Shown in pieces: positions 23,299-32,031 of a stretch of DNA of 38,736 nucleotides. The notes under the pieces are model-generated. The model saw only the letters and a program-made list of their open reading frames with translations. It was not told where the DNA came from and made no database searches. Source of the stretch: Oligoflexia bacterium (GTDB taxonomy: Bacteria > Bdellovibrionota > UBA1018); the NCBI GenBank assembly GCA_014378465.1, contig JACMNQ010000004.1, forward strand, positions 1-38,736, in the 5' to 3' direction. The position numbers and the translations under genes were made by a program. The stretch's first letter is position 1, and each line of letters starts with the position of its first letter.

Positions 23299-24512
23299 AA
23301 TTGAAAAATCGTTTCTCTTTTTCTGCAACTACTCTTGGCATGCTGCTGACTTCGAATGGGTGGGCGATTCAGCCGCAACCCGTACCGGTTCCGGAAGACA
23401 GCAGCGTTTCACCCCAGATCAATATTTCAGGTGTCGGAATTGCGACCGGCAGTTATGGCCGCCGGGCCGGGCAGTCGCGACCCAAGTCCTTGATCGATTA
23501 CGAAGACTCTACCCTGCAGATCGGAGCTGCCCAGTCTCTCTACAAGGGGGCGATCGGAAGCATGGGTTTTGGAATGCTGACTCTCGGAAATGAAGGGGAG
23601 CCTGGGAATACTCCGTTTTTCCTCAGCCAGGCTTTTCTTGATTATCAAGGCGAAAAAATAGAATTTTTAGTAGGTCGCTCGGATAATCCGACTGCCCACC
23701 TGGTTGATTTTCCTACCCTGCGAGACGACGATCTCCATACCTTGAACAATCCATTGAATCCGCTTTCGAATGGAACTCTGGCTCAAGACCACCGCTACTC
23801 CAACGTCGCTGCAGTGACTCTCAATCAAGGACTGAAATTTTTTGAAAACGTTCACGCCCAACAACTGGTTGATTCCGCGGGAATTCAAAGTTCGCCCGGC
23901 ATCAATTCTTATGGCGCGACTTTTCAGTACCTCAGCACTCCCGGGATGGAGGCTTTTTCCAAATTTCCTTCCCTGGGTCTTGGCGTCGAACACCTCACTT
24001 CAGTCGGTGCGGCCTCGAGTGGGCTGTACCAGATCTACGGAGGGGGCGTGATGAATCTGAATGAAAGTGTCACCGATCGCTGGGATATCCGTGCTCTGGA
24101 CATCGTGAGCGTGGGCAGTGATTTGCGAAGCTTTTCAAATGCACGGGACACTTTCGAAGCGAACTCAAACACCCTCTCTGCAGCGCTTCGCTACATGCAC
24201 AGCCCTTTCGGACGTGCTGGTTATCAGCTCTCATTGACTGCCGGATACAAGAACTACTTCAGAGTCCGATCATCGAGATCAGCCGGCTTTGCCTTGACCT
24301 ATGTCAAACGCCTGGGTGAGGGTTTTGACTTCGTGGCGCAGTATCAAGGTCAGTATCGCAAGGCCTCACTCAGCGCAGCCGAGTCCGGGAGCCTTGCGTT
24401 TGAGCAGACTGGCGAGGTCGGATTTTCATTCAACTGGGACGCGACTTTCAACCAGCATTTGAGTCCCCGCCGAACCATCCTGAACCAACAGTACCAATAC
24501 GTACCGAACTGA
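23295..24512 (+). CDS. Outer-membrane beta-barrel protein (CopB position in copper operon)
   Basis: A 405-residue protein with a signal sequence ending near NGWAIQP. It is almost entirely short alternating strands (for example GAIGSMGFGMLTLGN, KIEFLVGRSDNPTAHLVDFP, LSAALRYMHSPFGRAGYQLS), with Gly/Asn turns, as in an outer-membrane porin. It starts inside the stop of the oxidase gene (ATGA), the place where copB stands in classic cop operons. It lacks the Met/His-rich N terminus of CopB, so I do not give that name. A role in copper efflux or binding at the outer membrane is inferred from position only. Confidence 0.75.
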   Translation: MKLKNRFSFSATTLGMLLTSNGWAIQPQPVPVPEDSSVSPQINISGVGIATGSYGRRAGQSRPKSLIDYEDSTLQIGAAQSLYKGAIGSMGFGMLTLGNEGEPGNTPFFLSQAFLDYQGEKIEFLVGRSDNPTAHLVDFPTLRDDDLHTLNNPLNPLSNGTLAQDHRYSNVAAVTLNQGLKFFENVHAQQLVDSAGIQSSPGINSYGATFQYLSTPGMEAFSKFPSLGLGVEHLTSVGAASSGLYQIYGGGVMNLNESVTDRWDIRALDIVSVGSDLRSFSNARDTFEANSNTLSAALRYMHSPFGRAGYQLSLTAGYKNYFRVRSSRSAGFALTYVKRLGEGFDFVAQYQGQYRKASLSAAESGSLAFEQTGEVGFSFNWDATFNQHLSPRRTILNQQYQYVPN

Positions 24513-24549
24513 GCCGATTTACAGCATCGCAACCCAAAGAAGGTCCTCC

Positions 24550-25236
24550 ATGAAAACGCACTTCGCTTTGATTCTGTCTGTTGCTTTGATCTCCGGAAGG
24601 GCATGGAGCTCTGAAGAAGGCATGCCCAAGATGCCGCTGATTCAGCCCAAGAAAACTTACTCCGTGCCAAATGAGCAGGCGGGAGAAGATCTGCTCGAGA
24701 ACCGAGGTTACGGCGAGCGCGAATCCATGGTCCGTATGATGAATCTCATGATGGTGACGGGGTCAGGGTATGAAGGCATGGATATGGCCCAGATGGATAT
24801 GAAGATGGACGCTCAAGCGAAGAAGCCGGGAGCACCTGCAGCTCAAGGCGTGCAGGGAATGGAAGGGATGAGCGGCACGCACGACATGCCGTCCGCGAAG
24901 AAAGCGCCGCCTCTCCCCTCACCTGCCGAAGGTCAGAGTGCTACTTACGATTTTGACGCAAAACTCGCCCAAGAGCCTGCGAAAGTTGGCGTTAACCTCG
25001 TTGTTGTGAACATACAGCGGAAGAGTGACCAGAAGCCCGCAAAGGGCCTGAAGATCAAAGTTCAGGTCTCGATGACCAGCATGGATATGGGAACCGAAGA
25101 ACCCAAGGTCCATGAAATCGCTCCAGGCACCTACCAGGTCAAGGCCGTCTTCTCGATGAAAGGTCCCTGGGCAGTGAAGTTCATACTCCCAGAAGATGCT
25201 GAAAAAGTCCTCAACTTCAATGTAGGTGCAAAATGA
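24550..25236 (+). CDS. Secreted Met-rich protein with C-terminal FixH/YtkA-like domain
   Basis: A 228-residue protein with a signal sequence ending at GRAWSSE. The middle (about residues 60-120) is very rich in Met and Asp (SMVRMMNLMMVTGSGYEGMD, then MAQMDMKMD and MEGMSGTHDM), typical of Cu(I)-binding segments. The C-terminal part (about 145-228) has a beta-sandwich pattern: KVGVNLVVVNI, KGLKIKVQVSMTSMDMGTEE, HEIAPGTYQVKAVFSMKGPW. This matches the YtkA/FixH-like domain, here with Met-x-Met-Gly. It probably binds periplasmic copper beside CopC. AAGGTCC precedes the ATG. Its stop overlaps copC (ATGA). Confidence 0.82.
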   Translation: MKTHFALILSVALISGRAWSSEEGMPKMPLIQPKKTYSVPNEQAGEDLLENRGYGERESMVRMMNLMMVTGSGYEGMDMAQMDMKMDAQAKKPGAPAAQGVQGMEGMSGTHDMPSAKKAPPLPSPAEGQSATYDFDAKLAQEPAKVGVNLVVVNIQRKSDQKPAKGLKIKVQVSMTSMDMGTEEPKVHEIAPGTYQVKAVFSMKGPWAVKFILPEDAEKVLNFNVGAK

Positions 25237-25625
25237 AGAAGTCTTCAGGCTCACTCGCAGTACTCTGTTTGTTTCTCCCGGCTCTGGCACTTGCTCACGC
25301 ACATGTCAAAAAGTCAGATCCGGCGAAGGATGCCGTCTTGTCAGCGGCCCCAAAGAAAGTTTCCATCGATTTTTCAGAGGACCTTGAGCTCGCCATGTCG
25401 AAGCTCGAAGTCAAAAACTCGAAAACGGGTGAAACCGTTTGTGAAGGAAAAGTGATTGCAGGGCCTTCTGGTAAGAATGGGCTTGAAAGATCATTGAAAC
25501 CTTTGAAATCGGAAAAAGCCACTTACGAAGTGAACTGGAAAGCGGTGTCCAAGGACGCCCACAAAATGCAGGGCAGTTATAAATTCAGCGTCGATCCGGG
25601 AGCCAAAGAAAAAAAATCTGAGTAA
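25233..25625 (+). CDS. copC: Periplasmic copper-binding protein CopC
   Basis: A 130-residue CopC/YobA-type protein. Signal cleavage after ALALA leaves HAHVKKSDPAKDAVL; the N-terminal His is a Cu(II) ligand in the family. The remaining family features are present: SIDFSEDLE, and KDAHKMQGSYKFSV near the C terminus, with the His of the Cu(II) site. The Met-rich Cu(I) site of Pseudomonas CopC is missing; the adjacent Met-rich protein may cover that role (inference). It overlaps the upstream gene by four bases and precedes copD by five. Confidence 0.93.
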   Translation: MKKSSGSLAVLCLFLPALALAHAHVKKSDPAKDAVLSAAPKKVSIDFSEDLELAMSKLEVKNSKTGETVCEGKVIAGPSGKNGLERSLKPLKSEKATYEVNWKAVSKDAHKMQGSYKFSVDPGAKEKKSE

Positions 25626-25630
25626 ACCCA

Positions 25631-26524
25631 ATGCCGATTTTGCTGAGCGCGACCCATGCCCTGGATTTCCTGATCACCTCGCTTTTCTTAGGATCAGTGG
25701 TTTGCACACAGTTCGTACTGAAGGGCCACGATGACCCAGCGGAGCCCATGGACGCGAAGACTCGCGCGAGAACCAGGGCATTGGGCTTCATCCTGTTCCT
25801 TACGTCCTCGGCCTGGACGCTGCTGACTGCTTCGGACATGGCTGAATCCTGGGAGCCCACGAATCTCTGGACGGCGCTCGGTCAAACCAACTTCGGGCAT
25901 CTGTGGTGCATCCGCCTGATCCTGATTGCCATACTTGCGTTTGTGGCACCGCGGTTCAGGAACACTCCCTGGGCCAAGGTGTATGTCGTGTTGGTTTGTA
26001 CATTGCCCCTGTTCGCGACCTTCACTGGACATGCCTCCGCACAAGGTTCAGTCCTCAGAACAGTCGCCGATTACTTGCACGCGTTGGCCGCCGGTATCTG
26101 GGCGGGAGGACTTTTCAGCCTCCTTTTTTGGCTGAGCGCTCAGCTCTCTGCAAAGGGCGATGCAGCCGGCGTCATCCAAGCTGTCGTCGAACGTTTCTCA
26201 AAAGTAGCCATGGGAAGTGTAGCGATCATTTTTGTTTCGGGAATCTTGATGACCTACCAAGGGGGTGTTGATTTCTTGCACCCATGGGCGACTGACTATG
26301 GTCGGCTCATCCTTGCAAAGGTTGCACTCTTTTTACTCGCGCTCGGTGCTGCCGGTCTCAATCAATTCATTCATCTGAGGAAATGGAAGACGGCTGGGGA
26401 AACCCTGGTGGCTACTCACGTCAGCCGTGAAGTGAAACTGGAGCTGGCGCTGATCGTCTTCATTTTTGCAGTTGCAGGATTTCTGACCCGCACTGACTTA
26501 CCTTTGCTCGTGTCGAGCCCGTAA
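25631..26524 (+). CDS. copD: Copper resistance membrane protein CopD
   Basis: A 297-residue inner-membrane protein with about eight hydrophobic helices. CopD-type features are the long-spaced His residues in membrane segments (ATHALDFLITSLFLG, LPLFATFTGHASAQG, ADYLHALAAGIWAGGLFSL) and the C-terminal CopD domain with GILMTYQGG and LILAKVALFLLALGAAGLNQ. It should act with CopC to move copper into the cytoplasm or to a membrane enzyme. It is the last gene of the rightward operon and converges with the RND operon; the 86-base gap holds only a weak 5-bp hairpin (AGTGA/TCACT near 26595). Confidence 0.92.
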   Translation: MPILLSATHALDFLITSLFLGSVVCTQFVLKGHDDPAEPMDAKTRARTRALGFILFLTSSAWTLLTASDMAESWEPTNLWTALGQTNFGHLWCIRLILIAILAFVAPRFRNTPWAKVYVVLVCTLPLFATFTGHASAQGSVLRTVADYLHALAAGIWAGGLFSLLFWLSAQLSAKGDAAGVIQAVVERFSKVAMGSVAIIFVSGILMTYQGGVDFLHPWATDYGRLILAKVALFLLALGAAGLNQFIHLRKWKTAGETLVATHVSREVKLELALIVFIFAVAGFLTRTDLPLLVSSP

Positions 26525-26610
26525 GCTGGCTAAGGATAGACTCACCGAGGACCGTTCAGATGGGGATCATGCTTTAAACAAACCCTTGCTGAAGTGACTT
26601 TCTCACTGAT

Positions 26611-29600
26611 TTACTCGACCGAATTTTTTCTCACCCCGGCGAATTTCTTCTCAAAAGTTCGGTAAAGAGCAGGAATAACGAAGAGCGTCAGCAGAGTCGA
26701 AGACACGATGCCTCCGATTACCACGGATGCCAGGGGTCGCTGAACTTCTGAACCCACCCCATGGGAAAGCATCATCGGCAGGAACCCGAAAATATCCACG
26801 AGAGCGGTCATGAGGACTGGCCGCAGTCGCAGAAGAGTTCCTTTCCGAATCAGGCTCTCGCCTGACATTCCTTCAGCATGGAGCACGTTGAAGTAATTGA
26901 CGAGGACAACTCCGTTCAAAACGGCAATGCCGGAGAGCGCGATGAAGCCCACTCCTGCAGTGATACTGAAAGGCAAGCCATTGAGGATCAGACCGAGCAC
27001 TCCACCCACCAATGCAAGTGGAACGCAGACGAAAATCAGAGCAGTCTGATACACATTCTTGAATGCGGCATAGATCATCATGAGAACCAGAAGGAGCGCC
27101 AGCGGTGCCAGAATCAGAAGACGAGCGCGAGCGGTCTGCAGGTTCTTGAAAGTGCCGCCCCACTCCGTATAATAGCCCACTGGCAACTTCACTTGTTCAG
27201 CCACCGCTTTCTGCGCTTCAAGGACGAAGCTCTCCGTATCGCGTCCTCGCGGATTGATCATGACCGCGGCGCGACGCTTGCCCTGCTCGCGAGTGATTGC
27301 GCCGTAAGCCTCATCAAATTTGATGGTGGCCACATCCTTGAGGGGGACAGTTGCATTGGTCGAGATTCCCACCGGCAAGTCCTGGATCGCCTTGAGATCA
27401 GAGCGATCCTTTTCGCTCATCCGAATGATTATGGGAAAGCGCTTTTCACCTTCGTAGAGAAAGCCCGTCTCCTTGCCACCGATGGCAACTCCCACTGCCT
27501 CGAGAACTTCCTGGGTGGAAATCCCCAGCTTGTGAATGATTCCGTATTTTGGCGTCACTCTGAGAAGTGGAGAGGTGCCTCTGAGCTCAGCCTCCACTTC
27601 GCCGGCTCCCTGGATTTTTCCAACGACGCCTGAAATTTGCTTCGTGAGAGATGCGAGTTGATCCATGTCGTCTCCGAAAAGCTTGATCGACACATCTGAC
27701 TTCGAGCCTTCGAGCAGATCATTGAAGCGCATCTGAATCGGCTGACTGAGAAGCACCGATTGTCCAGGCAGTTCAGCATCGAGCCTGGCAATCATCATCT
27801 GGGCAACTTCGGCACGCGTTCTTCGCTTGCCTTCGACCAATGGGAAATCCTTTTCATTCTTGAAAGCGACGTAAGTATCGGACTGGTTGACCCCCATCGG
27901 ATCATTGGCGATCTCAGAGGTTCCAATTTTTGAGAAGGTGTACGCGACTTCTGGAAACTGAGTGATTATTTCCTCCGTTTTTTCCTGGAGCATCACGGAC
28001 TGATCAATACTGATGTTGACGGGTCGCGTGCTCTGGATAAGCAGCGTCCCTTCATCCAGTTGAGGTAGGAACTCCCCACCCAATCGTGTGAACAGGACGG
28101 CGCCCACGGCCACCGCGGCGACGCCGACCAGGATCGTCGCGCGGCGGTACTTCAGGACCGCATCGAGCAACGGTCGATAGAGGTGCTCGATCTTTCTCAT
28201 GATCCAGGGTTCCTTGTCAGCGACCTTGCCCCGCAGAAGAATGCTCGCCAGAGCGGGCACCATCGTGAAAGAAAGGCAAAGAGCCCCAAGTACGGCGATG
28301 ATGAAAGTGGCTGCCATTGGCTTGAACATTTTTCCCTCGACGGCCACCAGGGAAAAGACCGGCAGAAAGACCACGACGATGATGAGTTCCCCGAAGCCGG
28401 CAGCGGTTCGAATCTCGACGGCTGCTTCATAGACCGTCTTCTTGAGTTCTTCCTTTGAAAGTGTCCTCTTCAGTTCGTTCGAACGAGTCTGAATGACCCG
28501 CACGCAGTGGTCCAGCAGAATGACCGCTCCATCGACGATGATCCCGAAATCCAGCGCACCCAGACTCATGAGGTTTCCTGAAATATTGAATTTCTTCATG
28601 AAAATGAACGAAAACAGCAGGGAGAGCGGGATGGTCACCGCCGTGATCAGTGCCGCTCGGATATTTCCAATGAGGAGAAAAAGCACGAGCGTGACCAGAA
28701 ATGCGCCCGTCAGCAGATTGTGCTCCACCGTGCCCAGAGTAAAATTCACCAGGTCAGAACGGTTGTACAGAGCTTCAATTTTATACCCGGGAGGTAGTCC
28801 CGCTTTGATCTCTTCAAGTCTATCCGCCACGCGGAGCGCCACCGTGCGACTGTTCTCACCGAGAAGCATCAGGGTCGTCCCGATAACCGCTTCTTTGCCG
28901 CGAACGAGCGCCGCACCGGAGCGCAGCTCAGTGGAGAGAGAAACTTCTGCGACGTCCCCAATCGTCACCGTCTTGAAAGTTTCGAGCATTTTGACAGGGA
29001 CAGCTTTGATGTCGGAAATGTTCTTGAGCAACCCTACCCCTTGAACCAGAAACTGTTCGCCCGTTTGCTGGACGTAACCGCCTCCGACGTTCTGATTGGA
29101 GCGGTCCAGCGCAGTTTCAAGGTCACTGAAATGCAACCCATAGCGGGCCATTTTCTGAGAGTTGGGCTGAATATGAAATTGTTTCTCAAACCCGCCGATC
29201 GTATTGACGTCAGCGACACCTTTGACGGTCAGGAGTCGCGGCTTGACATACCACTCCTGAAGCGTACGAAGCTCCATCAACTGGCGAGTCCTCTCTTCGC
29301 CTTGCGCCGACTTCTCCACTTCGATCGAGTAGTGCACGATTTCTCCCAGGCCAGAGGTGACCGGTCCAGGTTTTGGCGTGACGCCTTTGGGGAGTTTTGG
29401 GGCCACAAGCTGGAGTCTCTCAGTGACGAGCTGCCTTGCGCGGTAAATATCCACTTCATCGTCAAAGATCACGGTGACCTGAGAGAGATTGAAACGGGTG
29501 AGCGAACGAACTTGGGTGACGTCCGCAACTCCGCGCATGGCGGTCTCAATCTGAAAGGTGACATTTCTTTCGACTTCTTCCGTCGAAAGGCCCTCGACAG

Positions 29601-29754
29601 TCGTGTTGATCTGAACCTGGTTGTTGGTGACGTCGGGTACGGCGTCGATGGGCAGATTCTCAAAAGTGATCCAGCCCACAATCGCCATCATGAAGGTCAG
29701 AAGAAGAACGATCCCCCGGCGATAAACTGAAAAATGGATGATTCGATTGATCAT
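26611..29754 (-). CDS. Heavy-metal efflux RND pump (CzcA/CusA family)
   Basis: A 1047-residue inner-membrane pump with twelve predicted helices and two large periplasmic loops. The proton-relay motif of heavy-metal RND pumps is present in helix 4 as DFGIIVDGAVILLD. The residues matching CzcA Asp402 and Asp408 are kept, while that matching Glu415 is Asp. Other family motifs are LPIDAVPDVTNNQVQI near the N terminus and QMRFNDLLEGSKSDVSIKLFG in the second loop. Metal choice cannot be settled here; the cop island makes copper possible, but the loop looks CzcA-like. Its ATG overlaps the stop of the mini-adaptor (ATGA), part of a TolC-adaptor-pump operon. Confidence 0.95.
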   Translation of the reverse strand: MINRIIHFSVYRRGIVLLLTFMMAIVGWITFENLPIDAVPDVTNNQVQINTTVEGLSTEEVERNVTFQIETAMRGVADVTQVRSLTRFNLSQVTVIFDDEVDIYRARQLVTERLQLVAPKLPKGVTPKPGPVTSGLGEIVHYSIEVEKSAQGEERTRQLMELRTLQEWYVKPRLLTVKGVADVNTIGGFEKQFHIQPNSQKMARYGLHFSDLETALDRSNQNVGGGYVQQTGEQFLVQGVGLLKNISDIKAVPVKMLETFKTVTIGDVAEVSLSTELRSGAALVRGKEAVIGTTLMLLGENSRTVALRVADRLEEIKAGLPPGYKIEALYNRSDLVNFTLGTVEHNLLTGAFLVTLVLFLLIGNIRAALITAVTIPLSLLFSFIFMKKFNISGNLMSLGALDFGIIVDGAVILLDHCVRVIQTRSNELKRTLSKEELKKTVYEAAVEIRTAAGFGELIIVVVFLPVFSLVAVEGKMFKPMAATFIIAVLGALCLSFTMVPALASILLRGKVADKEPWIMRKIEHLYRPLLDAVLKYRRATILVGVAAVAVGAVLFTRLGGEFLPQLDEGTLLIQSTRPVNISIDQSVMLQEKTEEIITQFPEVAYTFSKIGTSEIANDPMGVNQSDTYVAFKNEKDFPLVEGKRRTRAEVAQMMIARLDAELPGQSVLLSQPIQMRFNDLLEGSKSDVSIKLFGDDMDQLASLTKQISGVVGKIQGAGEVEAELRGTSPLLRVTPKYGIIHKLGISTQEVLEAVGVAIGGKETGFLYEGEKRFPIIIRMSEKDRSDLKAIQDLPVGISTNATVPLKDVATIKFDEAYGAITREQGKRRAAVMINPRGRDTESFVLEAQKAVAEQVKLPVGYYTEWGGTFKNLQTARARLLILAPLALLLVLMMIYAAFKNVYQTALIFVCVPLALVGGVLGLILNGLPFSITAGVGFIALSGIAVLNGVVLVNYFNVLHAEGMSGESLIRKGTLLRLRPVLMTALVDIFGFLPMMLSHGVGSEVQRPLASVVIGGIVSSTLLTLFVIPALYRTFEKKFAGVRKNSVE

Positions 29755-30185
29755 TCGCCACCGCCGAACGCGTCCATCTCAGAAACCCTGAGAAGCGCGA
29801 CACCCTGAACGGCGATCTGATCGCCTGGTTTGAGTTCTGAACTCTTCACTGCGACTTGAGGACCTTTTCCGTCTTTCAGCTCAATCGGGATCAACTTGAA
29901 CCAGCCGTCCCGGAGCCGGTAGACCGCGATCTGTCCCAAAGTGCGGACGAGTGCCGTCTGAGATACGAGCGGACTTCGGTCGGAAATAACTTTGATCGTG
30001 CGCACGCCGATCGTCTCCTGAGCTTTGGCGGAGAGCTTGAAACCTTCAGACTTTGAAGTTTGAGTGACTGCCTTGTTCAATTGAGGAACGCTGGCCTGCT
30101 CTTTTGAGTCTTCAGCCCACCCGGACTGACTCCCTGCAGAGGTCACGAAGACAAGAATCATGAAGACTGTAGTTTCAAATTTCAT
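29751..30185 (-). CDS. Very small RND adaptor-like protein (lacks hairpin and lipoyl domains)
   Basis: A 144-residue secreted protein (signal ends near SGWAED) standing where the membrane-fusion adaptor of an RND system is expected. It has the start of an adaptor (GFKLSAKAQETIGVRTIKV) and the end (GWFKLIPIELKDG, then LKPGDQIAVQGVALLRVSE), i.e. parts of the beta-barrel and membrane-proximal domains. The lipoyl and alpha-hairpin domains (over 200 residues) are missing. No frameshift is visible and both ends overlap neighbours by ATGA, so the short form looks real. It might work with a second full adaptor encoded elsewhere, or dock TolC and pump by itself. Confidence 0.75.
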   Translation of the reverse strand: MKFETTVFMILVFVTSAGSQSGWAEDSKEQASVPQLNKAVTQTSKSEGFKLSAKAQETIGVRTIKVISDRSPLVSQTALVRTLGQIAVYRLRDGWFKLIPIELKDGKGPQVAVKSSELKPGDQIAVQGVALLRVSEMDAFGGGE

Positions 30186-31441
30186 GGCTGTTCCTTGAAC
30201 AAAGTTCCTTGATAAGCGCGGAGTCGCGCCAACGATTCGACGGCGGCGATTTCCTGCTCATTCTGACTTTTTGTGAAATCGATCATCTGCCGGTGAAGCT
30301 CCACCATCAGTGTTCCTGGCAGCAGACCTCGATCAAAGAGTCTTTCGACTTCATTGTGCTTCTTGAAGAGATCACCGGATGCAAGAGTGGTGGTCAGGGC
30401 CTTGACTGCTCCCTGATAACGCTTGAGGTAGTAGTCGCGCTGGTATTGAGCTTCCCGTCGGGTGGCGTCCAGGCCGAGCTCTGCGCGGCTCATCCCCTGG
30501 TTGGCAAATGCTTTGCCCGCACCGTTGAGGTGGTAAATCGGAAGCGGAAGGGAAAGATTGAATCCAATCGCGCGAAAGCTCGACAGGCCCTGGTTCTGGG
30601 TTTCAAAAGTCGGTCCGATCTTGAAATCCGGCCATGCCGAACTCTGGGCCACTCCCATTTGAGCTTGCGCAAGCTTCAGCTCGGCAGAGGCCGACTGGAC
30701 CTGGGATCCCACAACAGGTTCAGAAGTTTTGCTTTCGCTGACCACCGGCCATGACTTTTTTCGCGCAGGCAAGAGCTCTGGACGGGGTTCAAAGGGTTTG
30801 CCAAGTGCCAATTCAAGGACGCGGAGTTGTCGGTCGAGATCCGCTTCAAGAGGAGCTGATCTCAGCTTGTAATCCCCCTCGGAAATTTCAAGAATACGAA
30901 GAGAAGCCGTCTGCTCGGGATTCAGTCGTGGCCTGGAGTGATACTGTTTCTGAATTCGGGTGGCGGACGTCAGAGCGATCTTCAGCACTTCGAGTTCACT
31001 CTGGATCTGACGGATTCGGTAAAGGGCGAGGAGCGTTCCGGTGTACACCTGTTCCTGCGCACCCAGAGCACTCGCCTTTCGTTGCTCAAGCTCGGCCTGA
31101 GCCCTTTCAATCCTCGCTCCCCGCTTGCCGCCGAGTTCAAAATTGTGAGCCAGATTGAGCTCGAGATATGAAAACTGCGTACCGGCGCGCGTGGTACCCA
31201 CGACCGCCTGAGAGTTGAGCTCGGGATTGGGCCGCTGAGAGGCCACCTCTTCGAGAGATTCGCCCTGCTTCAATGAGGATTCAGCAAGCCTGGATTCGGG
31301 ATGAACCTTGAGCGCGCAACTCAGAACATCTTGAACATTTTTCATCGTTCCGCAATCCGTTGCCTCAGCGAATGCGAGACTGGACGAAAGTGAGAAAACT
31401 CCACACACGACTGTGAACTTGAATAAATGACGAAAAATCAC
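30182..31441 (-). CDS. TolC-family outer-membrane channel of a heavy-metal RND system
   Basis: A 419-residue protein with a signal sequence ending at LAFAEA. Two repeats of long helix plus strand are seen: VLSCALKVHPESRLAESSLK and QRPNPELNSQAVVGTTRAGT, with the second repeat around SAELKLAQAQMGVAQSSAWP and FNLSLPLPIYHLNGAGK. This is the CzcC/CusC layout. The start is GTG 31441, directly before the signal sequence; no closer ATG is available. The stop overlaps the mini-adaptor ATG. It should form the outer-membrane exit duct for the pump at 26611-29754. Confidence 0.9.
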   Translation of the reverse strand: MIFRHLFKFTVVCGVFSLSSSLAFAEATDCGTMKNVQDVLSCALKVHPESRLAESSLKQGESLEEVASQRPNPELNSQAVVGTTRAGTQFSYLELNLAHNFELGGKRGARIERAQAELEQRKASALGAQEQVYTGTLLALYRIRQIQSELEVLKIALTSATRIQKQYHSRPRLNPEQTASLRILEISEGDYKLRSAPLEADLDRQLRVLELALGKPFEPRPELLPARKKSWPVVSESKTSEPVVGSQVQSASAELKLAQAQMGVAQSSAWPDFKIGPTFETQNQGLSSFRAIGFNLSLPLPIYHLNGAGKAFANQGMSRAELGLDATRREAQYQRDYYLKRYQGAVKALTTTLASGDLFKKHNEVERLFDRGLLPGTLMVELHRQMIDFTKSQNEQEIAAVESLARLRAYQGTLFKEQP

Positions 31442-31526
31442 GGTAATACGTCCATTTCCGTATTCGGATCCACTCCGAACACCTGATCGATATTGTCAGA
31501 ATTATGCTTGAGACTCTATTGAGAGT

Positions 31527-31955
31527 TCAGCAAATCGGTGGACGATAGACGAATGAGATTTCCCGGTGGAGTGCAATTCGATCATCGCCCTTCATTTTGA
31601 GAACGAGCACTGGGGAAAGGCGAAGAGAGAGGAAAGAGGAGGACTTCTCCAGACTGATCTGCACAACAGTCGTGTAAGAGCCTGGATTGAAATGAGAATG
31701 AGAATGCATGGGCTGATCAGGAGAGTGACGATGATGATCGTGAGCATTGACATCGTGATCGTCGTCTCCATCTACTTCATGATCTGTATCAGAGTCTGCG
31801 CCTGAATGCTGACTTTGCTCCAGCTGAGTATGCGAGTGGGTCACCAAATGAGAGATGAGACCCATTTCCTGCAACTCAGCAACTGCTTGCCCATGGAACG
31901 CCATGGAACTGGCGATCAAGAGGACGGGGAAAAAGGTGAGCAGTTTTTTGAACAT
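31527..31955 (-). CDS. Secreted His/Asp-rich metal-binding protein
   Basis: A 142-residue protein with a signal sequence ending near GQAVAEL. The middle (about 39-93) is extremely rich in His and Asp (THSHTQLEQSQHSGADSDTD; then HDHHRHSPDQPMHSHSHF), about 18 His. The C terminus is a beta-type stretch ending FVYRPPIC. It is a likely periplasmic metal buffer or sensor for the RND operon 85 bases downstream. A promoter-like TTGACT (31994-31989) with a 17-base spacer and TACTTT (31971-31966) lies just upstream, which would leave a leader of only a few bases. Confidence 0.8.
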   Translation of the reverse strand: MFKKLLTFFPVLLIASSMAFHGQAVAELQEMGLISHLVTHSHTQLEQSQHSGADSDTDHEVDGDDDHDVNAHDHHRHSPDQPMHSHSHFNPGSYTTVVQISLEKSSSFLSLRLSPVLVLKMKGDDRIALHREISFVYRPPIC

Positions 31956-32031
31956 GGGTCATTCAAAAGTATTTGATCCACCCAGGGAAGTCAAATTTGC
32001 AATTATCTTCAAATGAGGGGATACCCGAACC

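Noticed and set aside
26525..26610. Intrinsic terminator between copD and the RND operon
   Set aside because: Only a 5-bp stem (AGTGA/TCACT) and no T-run directly after it; too weak to list.
26878..27633. Long plus-strand reading of 251 codons opposite the RND gene
   Set aside because: It is a shadow of the RND coding frame and has no protein character of its own.
29041..29730. 229-codon plus-strand reading opposite the start of the RND gene
   Set aside because: Antisense shadow of a strongly conserved gene.
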